DNA of 64,000 nt from Streptomyces pacificus (GTDB lineage: Bacteria; Actinomycetota; Actinomycetes; Streptomycetales; Streptomycetaceae), in contig NZ_BLLG01000006.1 in the NCBI RefSeq assembly GCF_011766325.1, positions 248,001 through 312,000 of the forward strand, written 5' to 3'. Below the pieces are notes generated by a model. That model was not told the origin of the DNA. It saw nothing but the letters and a program-made list of their open reading frames with translations, and did no database searches. The position numbers and the translations under genes are program-made. Below are positions 8,639 to 17,391 of this stretch, piece by piece. Numbering within the stretch: position 1 is the first letter of the stretch; the number at the start of each line of letters is the position of its first letter.

Positions 8639-10942
8639 TCACAGATATGCGTCGTAGGTACCGCCGCCCCCGGTCCCCGGTGCGCCGGGGGTGGTGCCGG
8701 GTCCGCCGGAGGGGGTGCCGCCCGGGGGGTTCGGCGAGGGCACGCCGATGGTCAGCGCGAGGTCGTCGGCGAGCGGTACCTGGCTGTGCCCGGTCAGCCG
8801 GGTGCGGCCGCCGTCCCGCTTGCGCAGCACGGCGCCGCCCTCGGGGCTGCGCCGGACCGCGTACGGGCCGTTGGCGCGGCGCTCGATCCGCGGGTTGCGG
8901 TGCGGCTCGACGACGGCGAACGCGTACCACTGCTTGTGGCCGCGTCCGGCCCGGTGCTCGCCGAGCACCTCGCCGGATCCGGAGACCAGGCGCAGCACCA
9001 GACCGGCCGGATCGCGGCGCCTGCTGCGCTGGCGGAGCAGCAGCACGACGGCGACGGACGCGGCGGCCAGCAGCGCGGCCCCGGTCAGGAAGGCCCACCA
9101 CCAGGTGTCCCACACACCGGGCTCGGGGGTCACCCGCACCGAGAGGGGCGAGCGGACGAGGGCGCGGTCGCCCTCGGTGGTGTCGGCGACGGTGACCGTG
9201 CCGCCGAGGCGGAGCCCGTCCGCGCTGAGCCGGTCCCCGAAGATCTCGGCGGCGGCGACCCGCACGGTCACCTCGCGGGTACCGGACTCACCGGGCTTCA
9301 CCACGATCTCGGCGGGGGAGACGGTGAGCAGCCCGGCCTTCACATCGGCGACGGAGAGCCGCAGGGTGTGCGGGGTGTCCGAGGTGTTGCTGACGGCGAG
9401 GCTGCCGGTGACGGACGCGCCGGGGTGGACCTCCTCCCGGGGCAGGGTGAGCGCGGTGGTGACGGCCGGGGCCGCGGGCGCGACCTGCCCCGCCTCGCTG
9501 CGCGTGTCGGCGTTCAGTCCGGAGGCGGTGAGGGTGCCGGTCACCTTGAGCGCGCCCTCGGCGCCGGACGGGATCCGCACGGTGCCGGTGAAGGCCCCGT
9601 CGCTCGCCTCGGCGTCGGGCGCCTTGCCGTCGTCGCGGAGGCCCAGTGGCACGGGAGCGAAGCCGTCGCCGGTCAGGCTGCTGGTGACGCGCAGGCCGGC
9701 GTAGTCGCGCGGGTTCTTGATCTCGTAGCCCTCCCGCGTCTGGAGGCGCATCGTGACGGTGGCCTTCTGGCCCGCCTGCGGCGAAGGCGGGTCCATGGTG
9801 ATGGCGCCACGCAGTTCGCCCTGCCACAGGACGCTGACGGAGACCGGCGCCGAGCGGTGCCCCTCGGGGGCCTCGGCCTTGACCTTCCAGGTGCCGGGCA
9901 CCGGGTCGACGATCCGCAGCGCCTCGACGGTGTCCTCGGCGCCCGCGAGTTCGAAGGCCGAGCCCCGGTACCGGCCGTTCGCCGGGACCTTGTTGCCGTG
10001 GGGGTCGATGTAGGTGATGTCGACCTCGGCGTCGCCCTTGTCGACCACGATGCTGCCGATGGTGGCCAGCGGGGAGATGCCGATCTCCTGGGTGGTGGGC
10101 GGCCGCTCGCCCGGCGGGCCCTCCTCGTAGCGCAGGCAGTGGGCCGCGGCGAAGATCTTCTCCAGCTTGGGGCCGACGTCCTCGGCCCCCTTCACCCGGG
10201 AGGCGGCGGGCTTCGCGGACGGCAGGTCGACGCAGCCCTTCTGGTACCCGCCCGCGGCGATCTCGGCAAGCTGCCCGGCGTCGGGGTCGGGCCCGAAGCC
10301 GAGCGGCCAGATCTGCACGTTGCTGGCTGCGGCGTTCGCCAGTTCCTTGGCGAGCTGCTGCCGGCCCTCCGCCTCGCGGTGGGCCGGATCGCCGTACTGC
10401 GGGCTGCCGGTGACGTCCATCCGGCCGTCGGTGAGGAGGAAGAGCACCCGCGGCACCGACGGGTCGGTGCCGTTGCTCAGTTCGTGCACGCCCTGGCGGA
10501 TCGCGCTGGGAAAGTCCGTGCCGGTCCCCTCGCCCTCCTTGCGGCTGCGCAGCTTGCCGATGCAACCGCCGACGGTCCGGCGCCCGGCGGCGTCCAGCGC
10601 GGTGCGCGGGCACACCGGGTCCACGGCGCGCTGCTTCTCGCTCTCGGCCGCGGCGAAGCCGAAGACCGTGATGTGGGACGACGACGAGACGCCGCCGACC
10701 GCGATCCGCTTGGCGGCCGCCTTCTCCGCCTCCATGTCCTCGGGCGCGAGGCTGGCCGACTGGTCCACGGCCACCGCGTAGTTGACCGAGGCGAAGGCCG
10801 GTTTCACCGCGGCCGCCGGTATCTGGTCCGGGCCGGCGGGCGCCGTGGGCGCCGCGAGCACCGCGACGGCGGCCAGCACGGCCGCCGCGCCGCGCACGGT
10901 CCGTCCGGCCGCCTTGCGCCGTACTCCCCTGACTGTTGCCAC
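8639..10942 (-). CDS. Secreted, membrane-anchored von Willebrand factor A domain protein (767 aa)
   Basis: An N-terminal signal peptide (basic residues, then an Ala/Val-rich core to ~residue 37) leads to a vWA domain at ~50-250. The MIDAS site reads DQSAS at residues 60-64, with TDG near 170, so metal-dependent ligand binding is plausible. Residues ~270-600 look like two or three immunoglobulin-like beta domains. One membrane helix lies at ~612-635, followed by an Arg-rich stop-transfer and a ~130-residue tail ending in Gly/Pro. The bulk should therefore sit outside the membrane with a cytosolic tail that could contact the tubulin-like protein. It lies 121 bp downstream of the PycTM-like gene. 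vWA partners are a known feature of FtsZl-1 loci. The ligand is unknown. Confidence 0.88.
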   Translation of the reverse strand: MATVRGVRRKAAGRTVRGAAAVLAAVAVLAAPTAPAGPDQIPAAAVKPAFASVNYAVAVDQSASLAPEDMEAEKAAAKRIAVGGVSSSSHITVFGFAAAESEKQRAVDPVCPRTALDAAGRRTVGGCIGKLRSRKEGEGTGTDFPSAIRQGVHELSNGTDPSVPRVLFLLTDGRMDVTGSPQYGDPAHREAEGRQQLAKELANAAASNVQIWPLGFGPDPDAGQLAEIAAGGYQKGCVDLPSAKPAASRVKGAEDVGPKLEKIFAAAHCLRYEEGPPGERPPTTQEIGISPLATIGSIVVDKGDAEVDITYIDPHGNKVPANGRYRGSAFELAGAEDTVEALRIVDPVPGTWKVKAEAPEGHRSAPVSVSVLWQGELRGAITMDPPSPQAGQKATVTMRLQTREGYEIKNPRDYAGLRVTSSLTGDGFAPVPLGLRDDGKAPDAEASDGAFTGTVRIPSGAEGALKVTGTLTASGLNADTRSEAGQVAPAAPAVTTALTLPREEVHPGASVTGSLAVSNTSDTPHTLRLSVADVKAGLLTVSPAEIVVKPGESGTREVTVRVAAAEIFGDRLSADGLRLGGTVTVADTTEGDRALVRSPLSVRVTPEPGVWDTWWWAFLTGAALLAAASVAVVLLLRQRSRRRDPAGLVLRLVSGSGEVLGEHRAGRGHKQWYAFAVVEPHRNPRIERRANGPYAVRRSPEGGAVLRKRDGGRTRLTGHSQVPLADDLALTIGVPSPNPPGGTPSGGPGTTPGAPGTGGGGTYDAYL

Positions 10943-11063
10943 AGCCTTCCCCTCATGTCGTCGTCGGGTGCGTGTGCGGCTCGTGTCCGCGGCCCCTGCG
11001 GGGCTCCCCGCGCACGTCTTCCTTGCGGTGCGGCGGCGGGCGGCCCGTCCGGACCGGCCGCCG

Positions 11064-11666
11064 TCAGCGCACCAGGCTCCAGCCGAGGGCCAGGGCCGCG
11101 GACGGGGCGAGCGTGGCGACGCCCCAGCGGATGGCCCGGTACTTGGCGGCGAGGATCGCGCTGACGTCCACCGCCTGGACGAGCAGCCAGCCGGCCGGGT
11201 CCCGGTCGGCCCGGGTGAGCGCGGCGCCCAGCCGCCCGTGGTCGAGCGGCTGGAGCAGGTCCCCGAAGTAGGTGACCCCGCTCCCCCCGCGCAGCGTGCC
11301 GGTCCGCGGCATCAGGGCCCGTACCAGCGCGGTGACGGCGACCGCCCAGAGCACTCCGGCCACCAGCAGCACGGTGTCGCCCGGCCAGTGCCAGTCGGGG
11401 GCGCCGTTGCTGCCGATGAGGAAGGCGGGCAGGGCGAGCGCACCGGACAGCAGCACGGCCGCCTTGGAGTCCGCCCGGCCCAGGTCCTCCCGCACGGTCT
11501 GGAGCAGGCGCTCCGCGATGCGTTCCCCCCCGGGGCCGGGGCCGTGCCGTCCCCTGTCCGGCACGGCCCCGACCGGTGAAGGGGCGGTGGGGCCCCCCGA
11601 GTCCCCACCGCCGGGCGCGGCGTCCCCCGGTGCCGCGCCGCCCAGAAGTCCCCCGTCCGCCGGCAT
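11064..11666 (-). CDS. Small membrane protein resembling the Pycsar effector PycTM (200 aa)
   Basis: After a Gly/Pro-rich start, the protein reads ERLLQTVREDLGRADSKAA, then two membrane helices at ~72-90 and ~97-117, a short loop with TYFGD, a helix ending in ILAAKYRAIRWG, and a C-terminal membrane helix. The D-x-KA motif before helix 1, YFGD, and the AxKYRxxR motif before the last helix are the pattern I associate with the Pycsar effector / DUF5706 family, in which a cyclic nucleotide triggers membrane damage. Family assignment is by recall and not confirmed by search. I chose ATG 11666, which overlaps the upstream stop as TGATG with GGAGGAG just before it. A cyclase gene lies three genes upstream in the same operon. 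Confidence 0.7.
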   Translation of the reverse strand: MPADGGLLGGAAPGDAAPGGGDSGGPTAPSPVGAVPDRGRHGPGPGGERIAERLLQTVREDLGRADSKAAVLLSGALALPAFLIGSNGAPDWHWPGDTVLLVAGVLWAVAVTALVRALMPRTGTLRGGSGVTYFGDLLQPLDHGRLGAALTRADRDPAGWLLVQAVDVSAILAAKYRAIRWGVATLAPSAALALGWSLVR

Positions 11667-12829
11667 CACTCCTCCTCCGCCCACGGCCAACCGTCGTCCT
11701 CGTCGTCATGACGGCGCCGCCGCGGCGGTTCCGGGTCCGGACTACGCCGGGGTGTACGGGAGCCGACGTGCGGATCGGTGGACGGGCCGGTAGACGGGCC
11801 GGTGCCGCGGGAGCCCCGCCGGGGCGGCTCGTCCGCCACCCAGTCGGGGGTGAAGGGGTCCGGTCCACCTGGTTCGTTCGGATGGCTCGAACGGTTCGGA
11901 CGGCTCGAGTAGTCCGCATGGTCCGTCCGGTTCGCTTCCGGCCCGGTCGGCAGCTCGGGCCGACGCCGGCGCGCCGGAAGCGACCCGATCGGGCCGGTGA
12001 TCCGGTGCCGCCCCTGGTCGAGCAGGTCCAGCGCCTGGCGCTCCACATCGCTGGACTGGATCTGCCCCCCGGCGACCAGGGCGAAGAGCCGGTCGACGCG
12101 CTCCCTCTCGTCCTGTCTGCCCTCCTGGCGGATCTTCTCCAGGAACTCCTTGGCCTCCTCGGGCTGCGCCGCGAGCATATAGCTGAGCTGCTCCAGCCGG
12201 CCGCCCTGGAGCATCTCGCGGAAGCCGTCCTGGTGGATCCGGGTCAGCGTGGCCGAGGCGTGGGCGGCGCGCACGTCGTCCATGTGCCGGATGGTGGTGT
12301 CGTCCACCCGCACCCGCACATAGAGCCGCACCCGCAGACCGAGATCGGACCCGAGGTCGTCCCAGCGCCCGCCCGCGCACTGGCCGGTGATCGCGCGGTC
12401 CACCTGCTCCGCCTCGTGCACCGGGTACTGGCAGGAGACCTCGCGCAGCCGCTCCAGCACCGGCGCGGTGAGCCGTGCGGCGACGTCGGTGACCACCTCG
12501 GTGGCGGCCAGATACGGGTTCTCCACCGTCCAGTGGATGTCCACCTCGGCGTCGAAGAACGCGGTCCCGCCCGCCGCCGGCAGCTCCATCCGCAGCGGCG
12601 ACCGGAAGGTGCCGAGCGCGATCTCGCAGACGGTGTGCGGCCTGGCCAGTGCCCGCCGGTTGTGGTGCTCCACGCCCGAGACGGTCGCCACGCTCCAGCC
12701 GCCGTTCCGGTAGAACATCACGGACGCCTTGCGGGCGCTCGCGTGCCGGACCGGTCCGGCCGGGGTGTACTCCCCGAGGAACGGGCCCGCCGGATCGCCG
12801 CCGTCGGCCAGGATCTGGTCCTCAGCCAT
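11666..12829 (-). CDS. Band-7/SPFH-like protein (387 aa)
   Basis: Residues ~40-200 form a beta-rich domain with the layout of SPFH (stomatin/prohibitin) proteins: an AEVDIHWTVENP strand-turn, then a helix with VVTDVAARLTAPVLERLREV, then a second strand pair. A charged helix (residues ~200-270) could form a coiled coil. The last ~100 residues are Arg/Pro/Asp-rich. No N-terminal membrane segment is seen, unlike classical stomatins. The ATG follows GAGGAGAG and overlaps the end of the upstream gene by 8 bp; its stop overlaps the PycTM-like start. A scaffold at a membrane patch is a reasonable guess. The family call is moderate because similarity is at the level of pattern. Confidence 0.6.
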   Translation of the reverse strand: MAEDQILADGGDPAGPFLGEYTPAGPVRHASARKASVMFYRNGGWSVATVSGVEHHNRRALARPHTVCEIALGTFRSPLRMELPAAGGTAFFDAEVDIHWTVENPYLAATEVVTDVAARLTAPVLERLREVSCQYPVHEAEQVDRAITGQCAGGRWDDLGSDLGLRVRLYVRVRVDDTTIRHMDDVRAAHASATLTRIHQDGFREMLQGGRLEQLSYMLAAQPEEAKEFLEKIRQEGRQDERERVDRLFALVAGGQIQSSDVERQALDLLDQGRHRITGPIGSLPARRRRPELPTGPEANRTDHADYSSRPNRSSHPNEPGGPDPFTPDWVADEPPRRGSRGTGPSTGPSTDPHVGSRTPRRSPDPEPPRRRRHDDEDDGWPWAEEE

Positions 12830-15476
12830 CTCTCTCCTCCTCGCCGCTCGGAGCCGGTGCTTCGGCGAGCCACCACAGGGCGCGCGCCTGCGCGTCGGGA
12901 AGCGGATCGTCCGGATCCCTCATCATTCGGCGCAGCAGCCAGTCCAGCTGCCGCAGGTCGTGCTCGTCGGCGAACATCGCGGGGAGCAGCGCCGCCAGTC
13001 CCGGCCGCGTCCACGGCCGCCCGTCCCCGCGGACCGCGGTCCGCAGCAGCGACTCCAGCGCGTCGAGCGCCACCTCGCGCGACCTCGGGGTGTGCAGCGC
13101 CGTCCACAGCAGGTCCGCCAGCGGACGGACCAGTTCGGGACGGGCGACCGCCAGCGCCGCGGGCAGCGGCCAGTCGCCCCGGTCGCCCAGCGGGGCCCCG
13201 TCCGCGCCGTCCAGCACCTCCTCGACGCGGGTGAGCACGAGCCGCACGGCCGTCACCAGTCCCAGGTCCTGGTACTCCGCGGTCTTGTGGTGCGTCCAGG
13301 TCTCCAGCCGCCGCAGCACGGCCGGGGCATCGGCGCCGGCGGCCAGCCGGACGGTGTTGAACGAGGCCACCGCGAGTTGCTCGCCGTCGTCCCGGACGCC
13401 GATGCGCGCGAGCGCGTCGAGGCTGTCCTCCGCCGTGGCCGCCGCGTTGCCGTATCCGAGGGCCATCGCGGCGGTCCAGCGCAGCGCCTTGCTGCCGTGC
13501 CGGCTCCAGTCGTCCACCAGCCGGTGCACGGCCGCCCGGTGGCGCGGGTGCCCGGCCGACTGGTCCAGGGTGGTCGCCGCGAAGATCCTGCGGCGCGGCG
13601 CGGCGGCCTCCGCGAGCGGGCGCACCAGCTCCGCCCAGCCGTACTCGAAGTCCCGTACGCACAGCTCCCCGGCCGCCACCGCCGCCCGCATCCACACCTG
13701 GGGACGGGGATCGTCGGCCAGCAGCCGCAGCCAGCGCACGACCGGCGCGCGGACCGGGAAGTGGCGGTCCCAGACCTCGGCGAGCACCGCCGCCGGCAGC
13801 GCCGAACCCCGGTACCAGATCAGCCGGGCGTCCACCTCGGCGCCCCCCACCTCGACCTTGCCCGGCCGCAACTCGGCCCGGGAGAGCGCCAGATCGGTCT
13901 CGGGGTCGTCGCAGAACAGCGGGCGGGACGGTGTGGTGTCCGGGTCGCTCTGCACCGAGAGCTCCCAGGTCAGCAGATGCGCCGCGGCGGCCACGGCGCT
14001 GTGCGAGGCACCGCCGAGCACGGCGAGCGCGATCCGGAAGGCGACGGGGTGGAACACCGCTGCCGCGTTGCGCCGCACCGGCCGCCCGTCCTGCTCGGCG
14101 GCGGCCGGTGCGGCGAGCGCGCGGTCCACGCCGGCGAACCACTCCTCGGCCTGGGCGGCGGCGACGCTGCGGCAGCCGGCCAGCAGCTCCGCGCGGGACA
14201 GCTCTCCGCACAGGTGCCCGGCGAGCAACGACGCCACCACCTCCGCCTCGGCGGGGCGCAGGTCCCGCAGCCCGACGGCGTCCTGCACCGCGGCGGAACC
14301 GGCGAGCCGGAGCGCCCGGTCGGCGAGCGCGTCCGCGCCGGGACCCGCGCCGGGGGCGCCGGAGCTTCCGTCCGCGCCGGGGACGCCCGGGATCCCGCCC
14401 GGACCCGGGCCGCCGAGCCCCCCACCCGCACCGGGACCCGCACCGGGACCCGCGCCGGGGGCGCCCGGGCTCCCGTCCGCGCCGAGGCCGCCGGTTTCAC
14501 CCGCCACCCGGTCCTCCAGAAGGGCACGCAGCCGTGCCATGAGGAGTTCGTCGGTGGGGGCGGGAGGGCAGCGCATCCCGTACCGGCCCGTCAGCAGCGG
14601 CCCGGTCGCGGCGCCCACGGCCACCACGACCACCGCGTACGCCCCGGCCGCGTCGAGCGCCGCGGCGAGCGCGTCCAGGTCCATCTCCTCGGGCGGCAGG
14701 GCGCCCGGCCCGAGCACCAGCTCCATCAGATGGCCGGTCGCGGTCCGGCCGCCGCCCTCCTCGTCCCGCGCGGCCCCGTCGCCCAGCTGCTCCGTCAGCG
14801 CGCGGACGTCCGGCTGCACCCGGCGCACCCGGGCGGCGGCCGGACCGCCGGGCCCGTGCACGGTCAGCTCGTCGAGCAGGGCCAGTGCGGTGCTGGTGCG
14901 CCCCGTGCCGGGAGCCGCACCGAGCACCAGCAGCCGGCGGGCGCGCAGCGCGGTACGCAGGCGCACATACCCCTCCGGCGGGACGTGCGTGCGGCGCAGC
15001 CGCCTCAGTTCGTCCTCCGGGACCGGGCCGCCGCGTATCACCGCTCCCGGGGCGCGGCGGCCGTCCAGCCGCAGATGGATGTCGCCGATGTGGGCGCTGG
15101 TGATCGAGGACCGGTCGAAGCTGACCAGGTCCCGGCCGGACTCGAAGAGCATCCGAGTGGATCGGCGGGCCCGGGAGGCGGCGGCGAGGTCGGTCGGCCC
15201 GTCCTCGCCCTGCTCGTCGCCGAGCGGGTCGCGGGTGTGCTCCCGGAACCGGCCCTGGGCACTGGCCCGTTCGCGCTCCCGCTCGGCCGCCTCCGCGTCG
15301 GCGGCCGTCGTCCCGCCGTCGTCCGCCGGGCGGTCGCGCCCGTCGTCCCCGGCACGGGGCGCGTCCTGCGCAGCACCGGCGTCCTGGGCGGGCGGGGCAG
15401 GCCGAGCAGGCGGGGCGGGCGAGACGGGCTCCGGGGAGGCCGCGGGCTGCTGCTGGTCGTCCGTCATCCCGCTCAC
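12822..15476 (-). CDS. Degenerate P-loop protein with helical (HEAT-like) repeats (884 aa)
   Basis: A disordered Pro/Asp-rich N-terminus (~110 residues) precedes a domain with a Walker A-like loop GAAPGTGRTS near residue 185, where the usual Lys is Arg. The strand that should carry Walker B (AYAVVVVAVGA) has no acidic pair, so ATP hydrolysis is doubtful. A Gly/Pro-rich linker with repeated PGAGPGAGP follows (~330-380). The C-terminal ~450 residues are Ala/Leu/Arg-rich helices resembling HEAT or related solenoid repeats. This resembles an inactive STAND-like scaffold, but that is inference. GTGA overlap with the cyclase stop and 8-bp overlap with the next gene show tight coupling. Confidence 0.75.
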   Translation of the reverse strand: MSGMTDDQQQPAASPEPVSPAPPARPAPPAQDAGAAQDAPRAGDDGRDRPADDGGTTAADAEAAERERERASAQGRFREHTRDPLGDEQGEDGPTDLAAASRARRSTRMLFESGRDLVSFDRSSITSAHIGDIHLRLDGRRAPGAVIRGGPVPEDELRRLRRTHVPPEGYVRLRTALRARRLLVLGAAPGTGRTSTALALLDELTVHGPGGPAAARVRRVQPDVRALTEQLGDGAARDEEGGGRTATGHLMELVLGPGALPPEEMDLDALAAALDAAGAYAVVVVAVGAATGPLLTGRYGMRCPPAPTDELLMARLRALLEDRVAGETGGLGADGSPGAPGAGPGAGPGAGGGLGGPGPGGIPGVPGADGSSGAPGAGPGADALADRALRLAGSAAVQDAVGLRDLRPAEAEVVASLLAGHLCGELSRAELLAGCRSVAAAQAEEWFAGVDRALAAPAAAEQDGRPVRRNAAAVFHPVAFRIALAVLGGASHSAVAAAAHLLTWELSVQSDPDTTPSRPLFCDDPETDLALSRAELRPGKVEVGGAEVDARLIWYRGSALPAAVLAEVWDRHFPVRAPVVRWLRLLADDPRPQVWMRAAVAAGELCVRDFEYGWAELVRPLAEAAAPRRRIFAATTLDQSAGHPRHRAAVHRLVDDWSRHGSKALRWTAAMALGYGNAAATAEDSLDALARIGVRDDGEQLAVASFNTVRLAAGADAPAVLRRLETWTHHKTAEYQDLGLVTAVRLVLTRVEEVLDGADGAPLGDRGDWPLPAALAVARPELVRPLADLLWTALHTPRSREVALDALESLLRTAVRGDGRPWTRPGLAALLPAMFADEHDLRQLDWLLRRMMRDPDDPLPDAQARALWWLAEAPAPSGEEERDG

Positions 15477-16477
15477 CTCTCCCGGCGGTCGCCGCGGCCG
15501 GTGATCCGGCCGATGTGGACGGGCTGCCGGTAGACGTTGCCGTGGTGGCGAGACATGTCCCCGTGCACGACGTACCGGTCACCACCGGTGCCGCCGCCCT
15601 CGCCGCCCGCGTGCCCCTCGTCGTCCTCGCGCCCGTCCCCGGTATCCCTGGGGTCTCCGGCATCCCTGGGGTCCCCGGCGCCCTCGCCGTCTCCGGCAGC
15701 TCCGGCAGCTCCGGCAGCTCCGGCATCCTCGGCGTCGGCGTGGGCTCCGTTGCCGACGCCGGGCCGTACGGTGGCCGGTCCGGACTGCGGCGAACCGCCG
15801 GCCGACGCGCCGCCGGCGCGGCCCGCTCCGGCGCCGCCGCCGGCCGCGCCCCCCTCCGGCGCGGCCGGCGACGGGCCGGGTATCGCGGGGGCGGGGCGGC
15901 CCGGCAGATGGAACCAGCCGGTGGCCTCGCCCTCCTTCAGCCGGAGGCCGGCCGGCGCATACGCCGCGGGCTCCACGAACTTCCCGCCCGCGCGGACGAC
16001 CTCCGTGTAGAGCGAGTCGGAGACCACCAGCACCAGATCCGCCCCCTCGGCGTCGAGGAGGTCGCGGGCCGTCGCCGTGTCGGCGAGTCGGCACGCGAGG
16101 TCCACGGCACGGCCGCTGATGCCCCGTTCGTCGTGCCGCACCGGACCGACGTGCATGCCCACCCGCAGCCCGAGCGGCATCCGCAGCGAGCGGTTCTCCT
16201 CGCGCAGCCCCTCGTGGATCTCCACGGTCCACAGCCCCAGCAGCCGGGTCGCCGAGACCCGCCCGGCCACGGAGACCAGCACCCCGTCGCCGCGGTCCTC
16301 CATGTGCACCGCGTCGGCCGGGATCCGCGCGTTGCGGAACGCCGCGTCCAGGATCCGGTAGATACGCGCCCGCATACCGGGCCGCTCGGCGTCCTCGTAC
16401 GCCCCCGACCTCCGGGCATCCACGCTGACGACCGACTCGTAGTGCGCTTCACCGGTGTCCAGGATGTCGTCGCTCAC
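15473..16477 (-). CDS. Class III nucleotidyl cyclase-domain protein (334 aa)
   Basis: Residues ~12-190 have the cyclase fold. The first metal Asp is D20 in VVSVDARRSG and the second is D64 in EDRGDGVLV. GMHVGPV (residues 107-113) and AVDLACRL (124-131) follow, with the transition-state Arg at R130. The usual Asn of VNxASR is Asp here (D126). The residue that usually contacts the base is Glu (E60), as in guanylate cyclases, and the second selector position is Gly, so the substrate cannot be assigned. The rest is a Gly/Ala/Asp-rich linker and a short C-terminal motif with GNVYRQPVHIGRI. GTG start with GGGGGAG four bases before. The stop overlaps the next gene. It may make a cyclic nucleotide for the CRP-type regulator, the PycTM-like protein, or both. 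Confidence 0.8.
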   Translation of the reverse strand: MSDDILDTGEAHYESVVSVDARRSGAYEDAERPGMRARIYRILDAAFRNARIPADAVHMEDRGDGVLVSVAGRVSATRLLGLWTVEIHEGLREENRSLRMPLGLRVGMHVGPVRHDERGISGRAVDLACRLADTATARDLLDAEGADLVLVVSDSLYTEVVRAGGKFVEPAAYAPAGLRLKEGEATGWFHLPGRPAPAIPGPSPAAPEGGAAGGGAGAGRAGGASAGGSPQSGPATVRPGVGNGAHADAEDAGAAGAAGAAGDGEGAGDPRDAGDPRDTGDGREDDEGHAGGEGGGTGGDRYVVHGDMSRHHGNVYRQPVHIGRITGRGDRRER

Positions 16478-16546
16478 GGTGCTCCCCCGCCCTCTCGCTC
16501 TGGTGCTTCCACTCTCGGGCCCGCGCCCGAGGCCGTCTGTAGCCGT

Positions 16547-17305
16547 TTACACACGGCCGCCGGGGTTCTCCTCGCGTTGGGCGGCCCGGGGGCCGTCGGC
16601 CTCCGCGTGGCCTTCGGCGAGCAGGGACAGCAGCACCGGATCGAGGATCTCGACCAGCCGGTTCCCGGTGCGCACCACCTGCTGGGTGCGCAGCAGCCGC
16701 AGGGCCTTGGCGACGGCCTCGCGGGTGGCGCCGATGGTCGCGGCCAGCTCGTCCTGCGCGAGATGGACCACCACCCCGGGGCGGGGCCGCCCGCCGGCCC
16801 CCGCGTAGGGGCCCGAGGGCTCGACCCGGGAGAGTTCGTCGAGCCGGCCGGCCAGCCGCTGGAGGACGGTCAGCGAGGCGAGGGCGGAACGCTCCTGGTC
16901 GGCGCTGCGCAGCCGGGAGGTGAGCTGCCGCATCACCAGGGAACCGACGCGGGGGTTCATGGCGAGGAAGCGGCGGAACGTGTCGCCGTCGATGACCTGT
17001 GCCTCGATGGGGCCCAGGGCCCTGACCGTGGCGCTGCGGGGGTGGCTGTCCAGCGCGGCCATCTCGCCGAGCAGTTCGCCGGGGCCCCGCAACCCGAGGA
17101 TGAGCCGGGTGTTCCCCCGATCCGTCGACACCGAAACGGTCACCCACCCCCGAAGGATGATCACGACATGGCGCGACCGGTCCCCCTCGGTCAGCAGGTG
17201 GACATTCGCCGCATACTCCCTCCGGGTGCCAAGAGCCATGACACTCTCGTTCTCCTGTGTGGTGAGGGCGCGCGCGAACGCGGCCCCATCGTCGAGCAGC
17301 CCCAT
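16547..17305 (-). CDS. CRP/FNR-family transcriptional regulator (252 aa)
   Basis: Residues ~10-130 form a cyclic-nucleotide-binding beta-barrel with the PGELLGEMAALDSHPRSATV phosphate-binding cassette (G-E-L and R-S-A), which in CRP contacts the cyclic phosphate. A long dimer helix follows, then a winged helix with recognition segment DELAATIGATREAVAKAL near residues 180-200. I chose ATG 17305 over the in-frame ATG at 17326 because GGGGGGAG sits six bases upstream of it. The gene lies 69 bp upstream of the cyclase gene and reads the same way, so the pair could be sensor and source of one signal. A CRP-like half-site pair lies upstream at 17378-17391, suggesting autoregulation. Confidence 0.9.
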   Translation of the reverse strand: MGLLDDGAAFARALTTQENESVMALGTRREYAANVHLLTEGDRSRHVVIILRGWVTVSVSTDRGNTRLILGLRGPGELLGEMAALDSHPRSATVRALGPIEAQVIDGDTFRRFLAMNPRVGSLVMRQLTSRLRSADQERSALASLTVLQRLAGRLDELSRVEPSGPYAGAGGRPRPGVVVHLAQDELAATIGATREAVAKALRLLRTQQVVRTGNRLVEILDPVLLSLLAEGHAEADGPRAAQREENPGGRV

Positions 17306-17377
17306 CGGCCACTCCCCCCACGGCATCCGAATGGCTGGTTTCGATTGGCCATGATGGTCCCAGGATGATCCTTTGGT

Positions 17378-17391
17378 GTGGTCCGAATCAC
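17378..17391. promoter_or_regulatory. Possible CRP-type operator upstream of the regulator gene
   Basis: The sequence GTGGTCCGAATCAC has GTG and CAC half-sites separated by 8 bases, as in actinobacterial CRP sites, with flanking bases that extend the dyad. It lies 73 bp upstream of the CRP-family start codon. Assignment as an autoregulatory site is inference. Confidence 0.35.

Noticed and set aside
12649..15504. Long plus-strand frames opposite the P-loop/helical-repeat gene
   Set aside because: Ser/Arg/Pro-rich composition typical of antisense high-GC frames; the minus frame is coupled to both neighbours.
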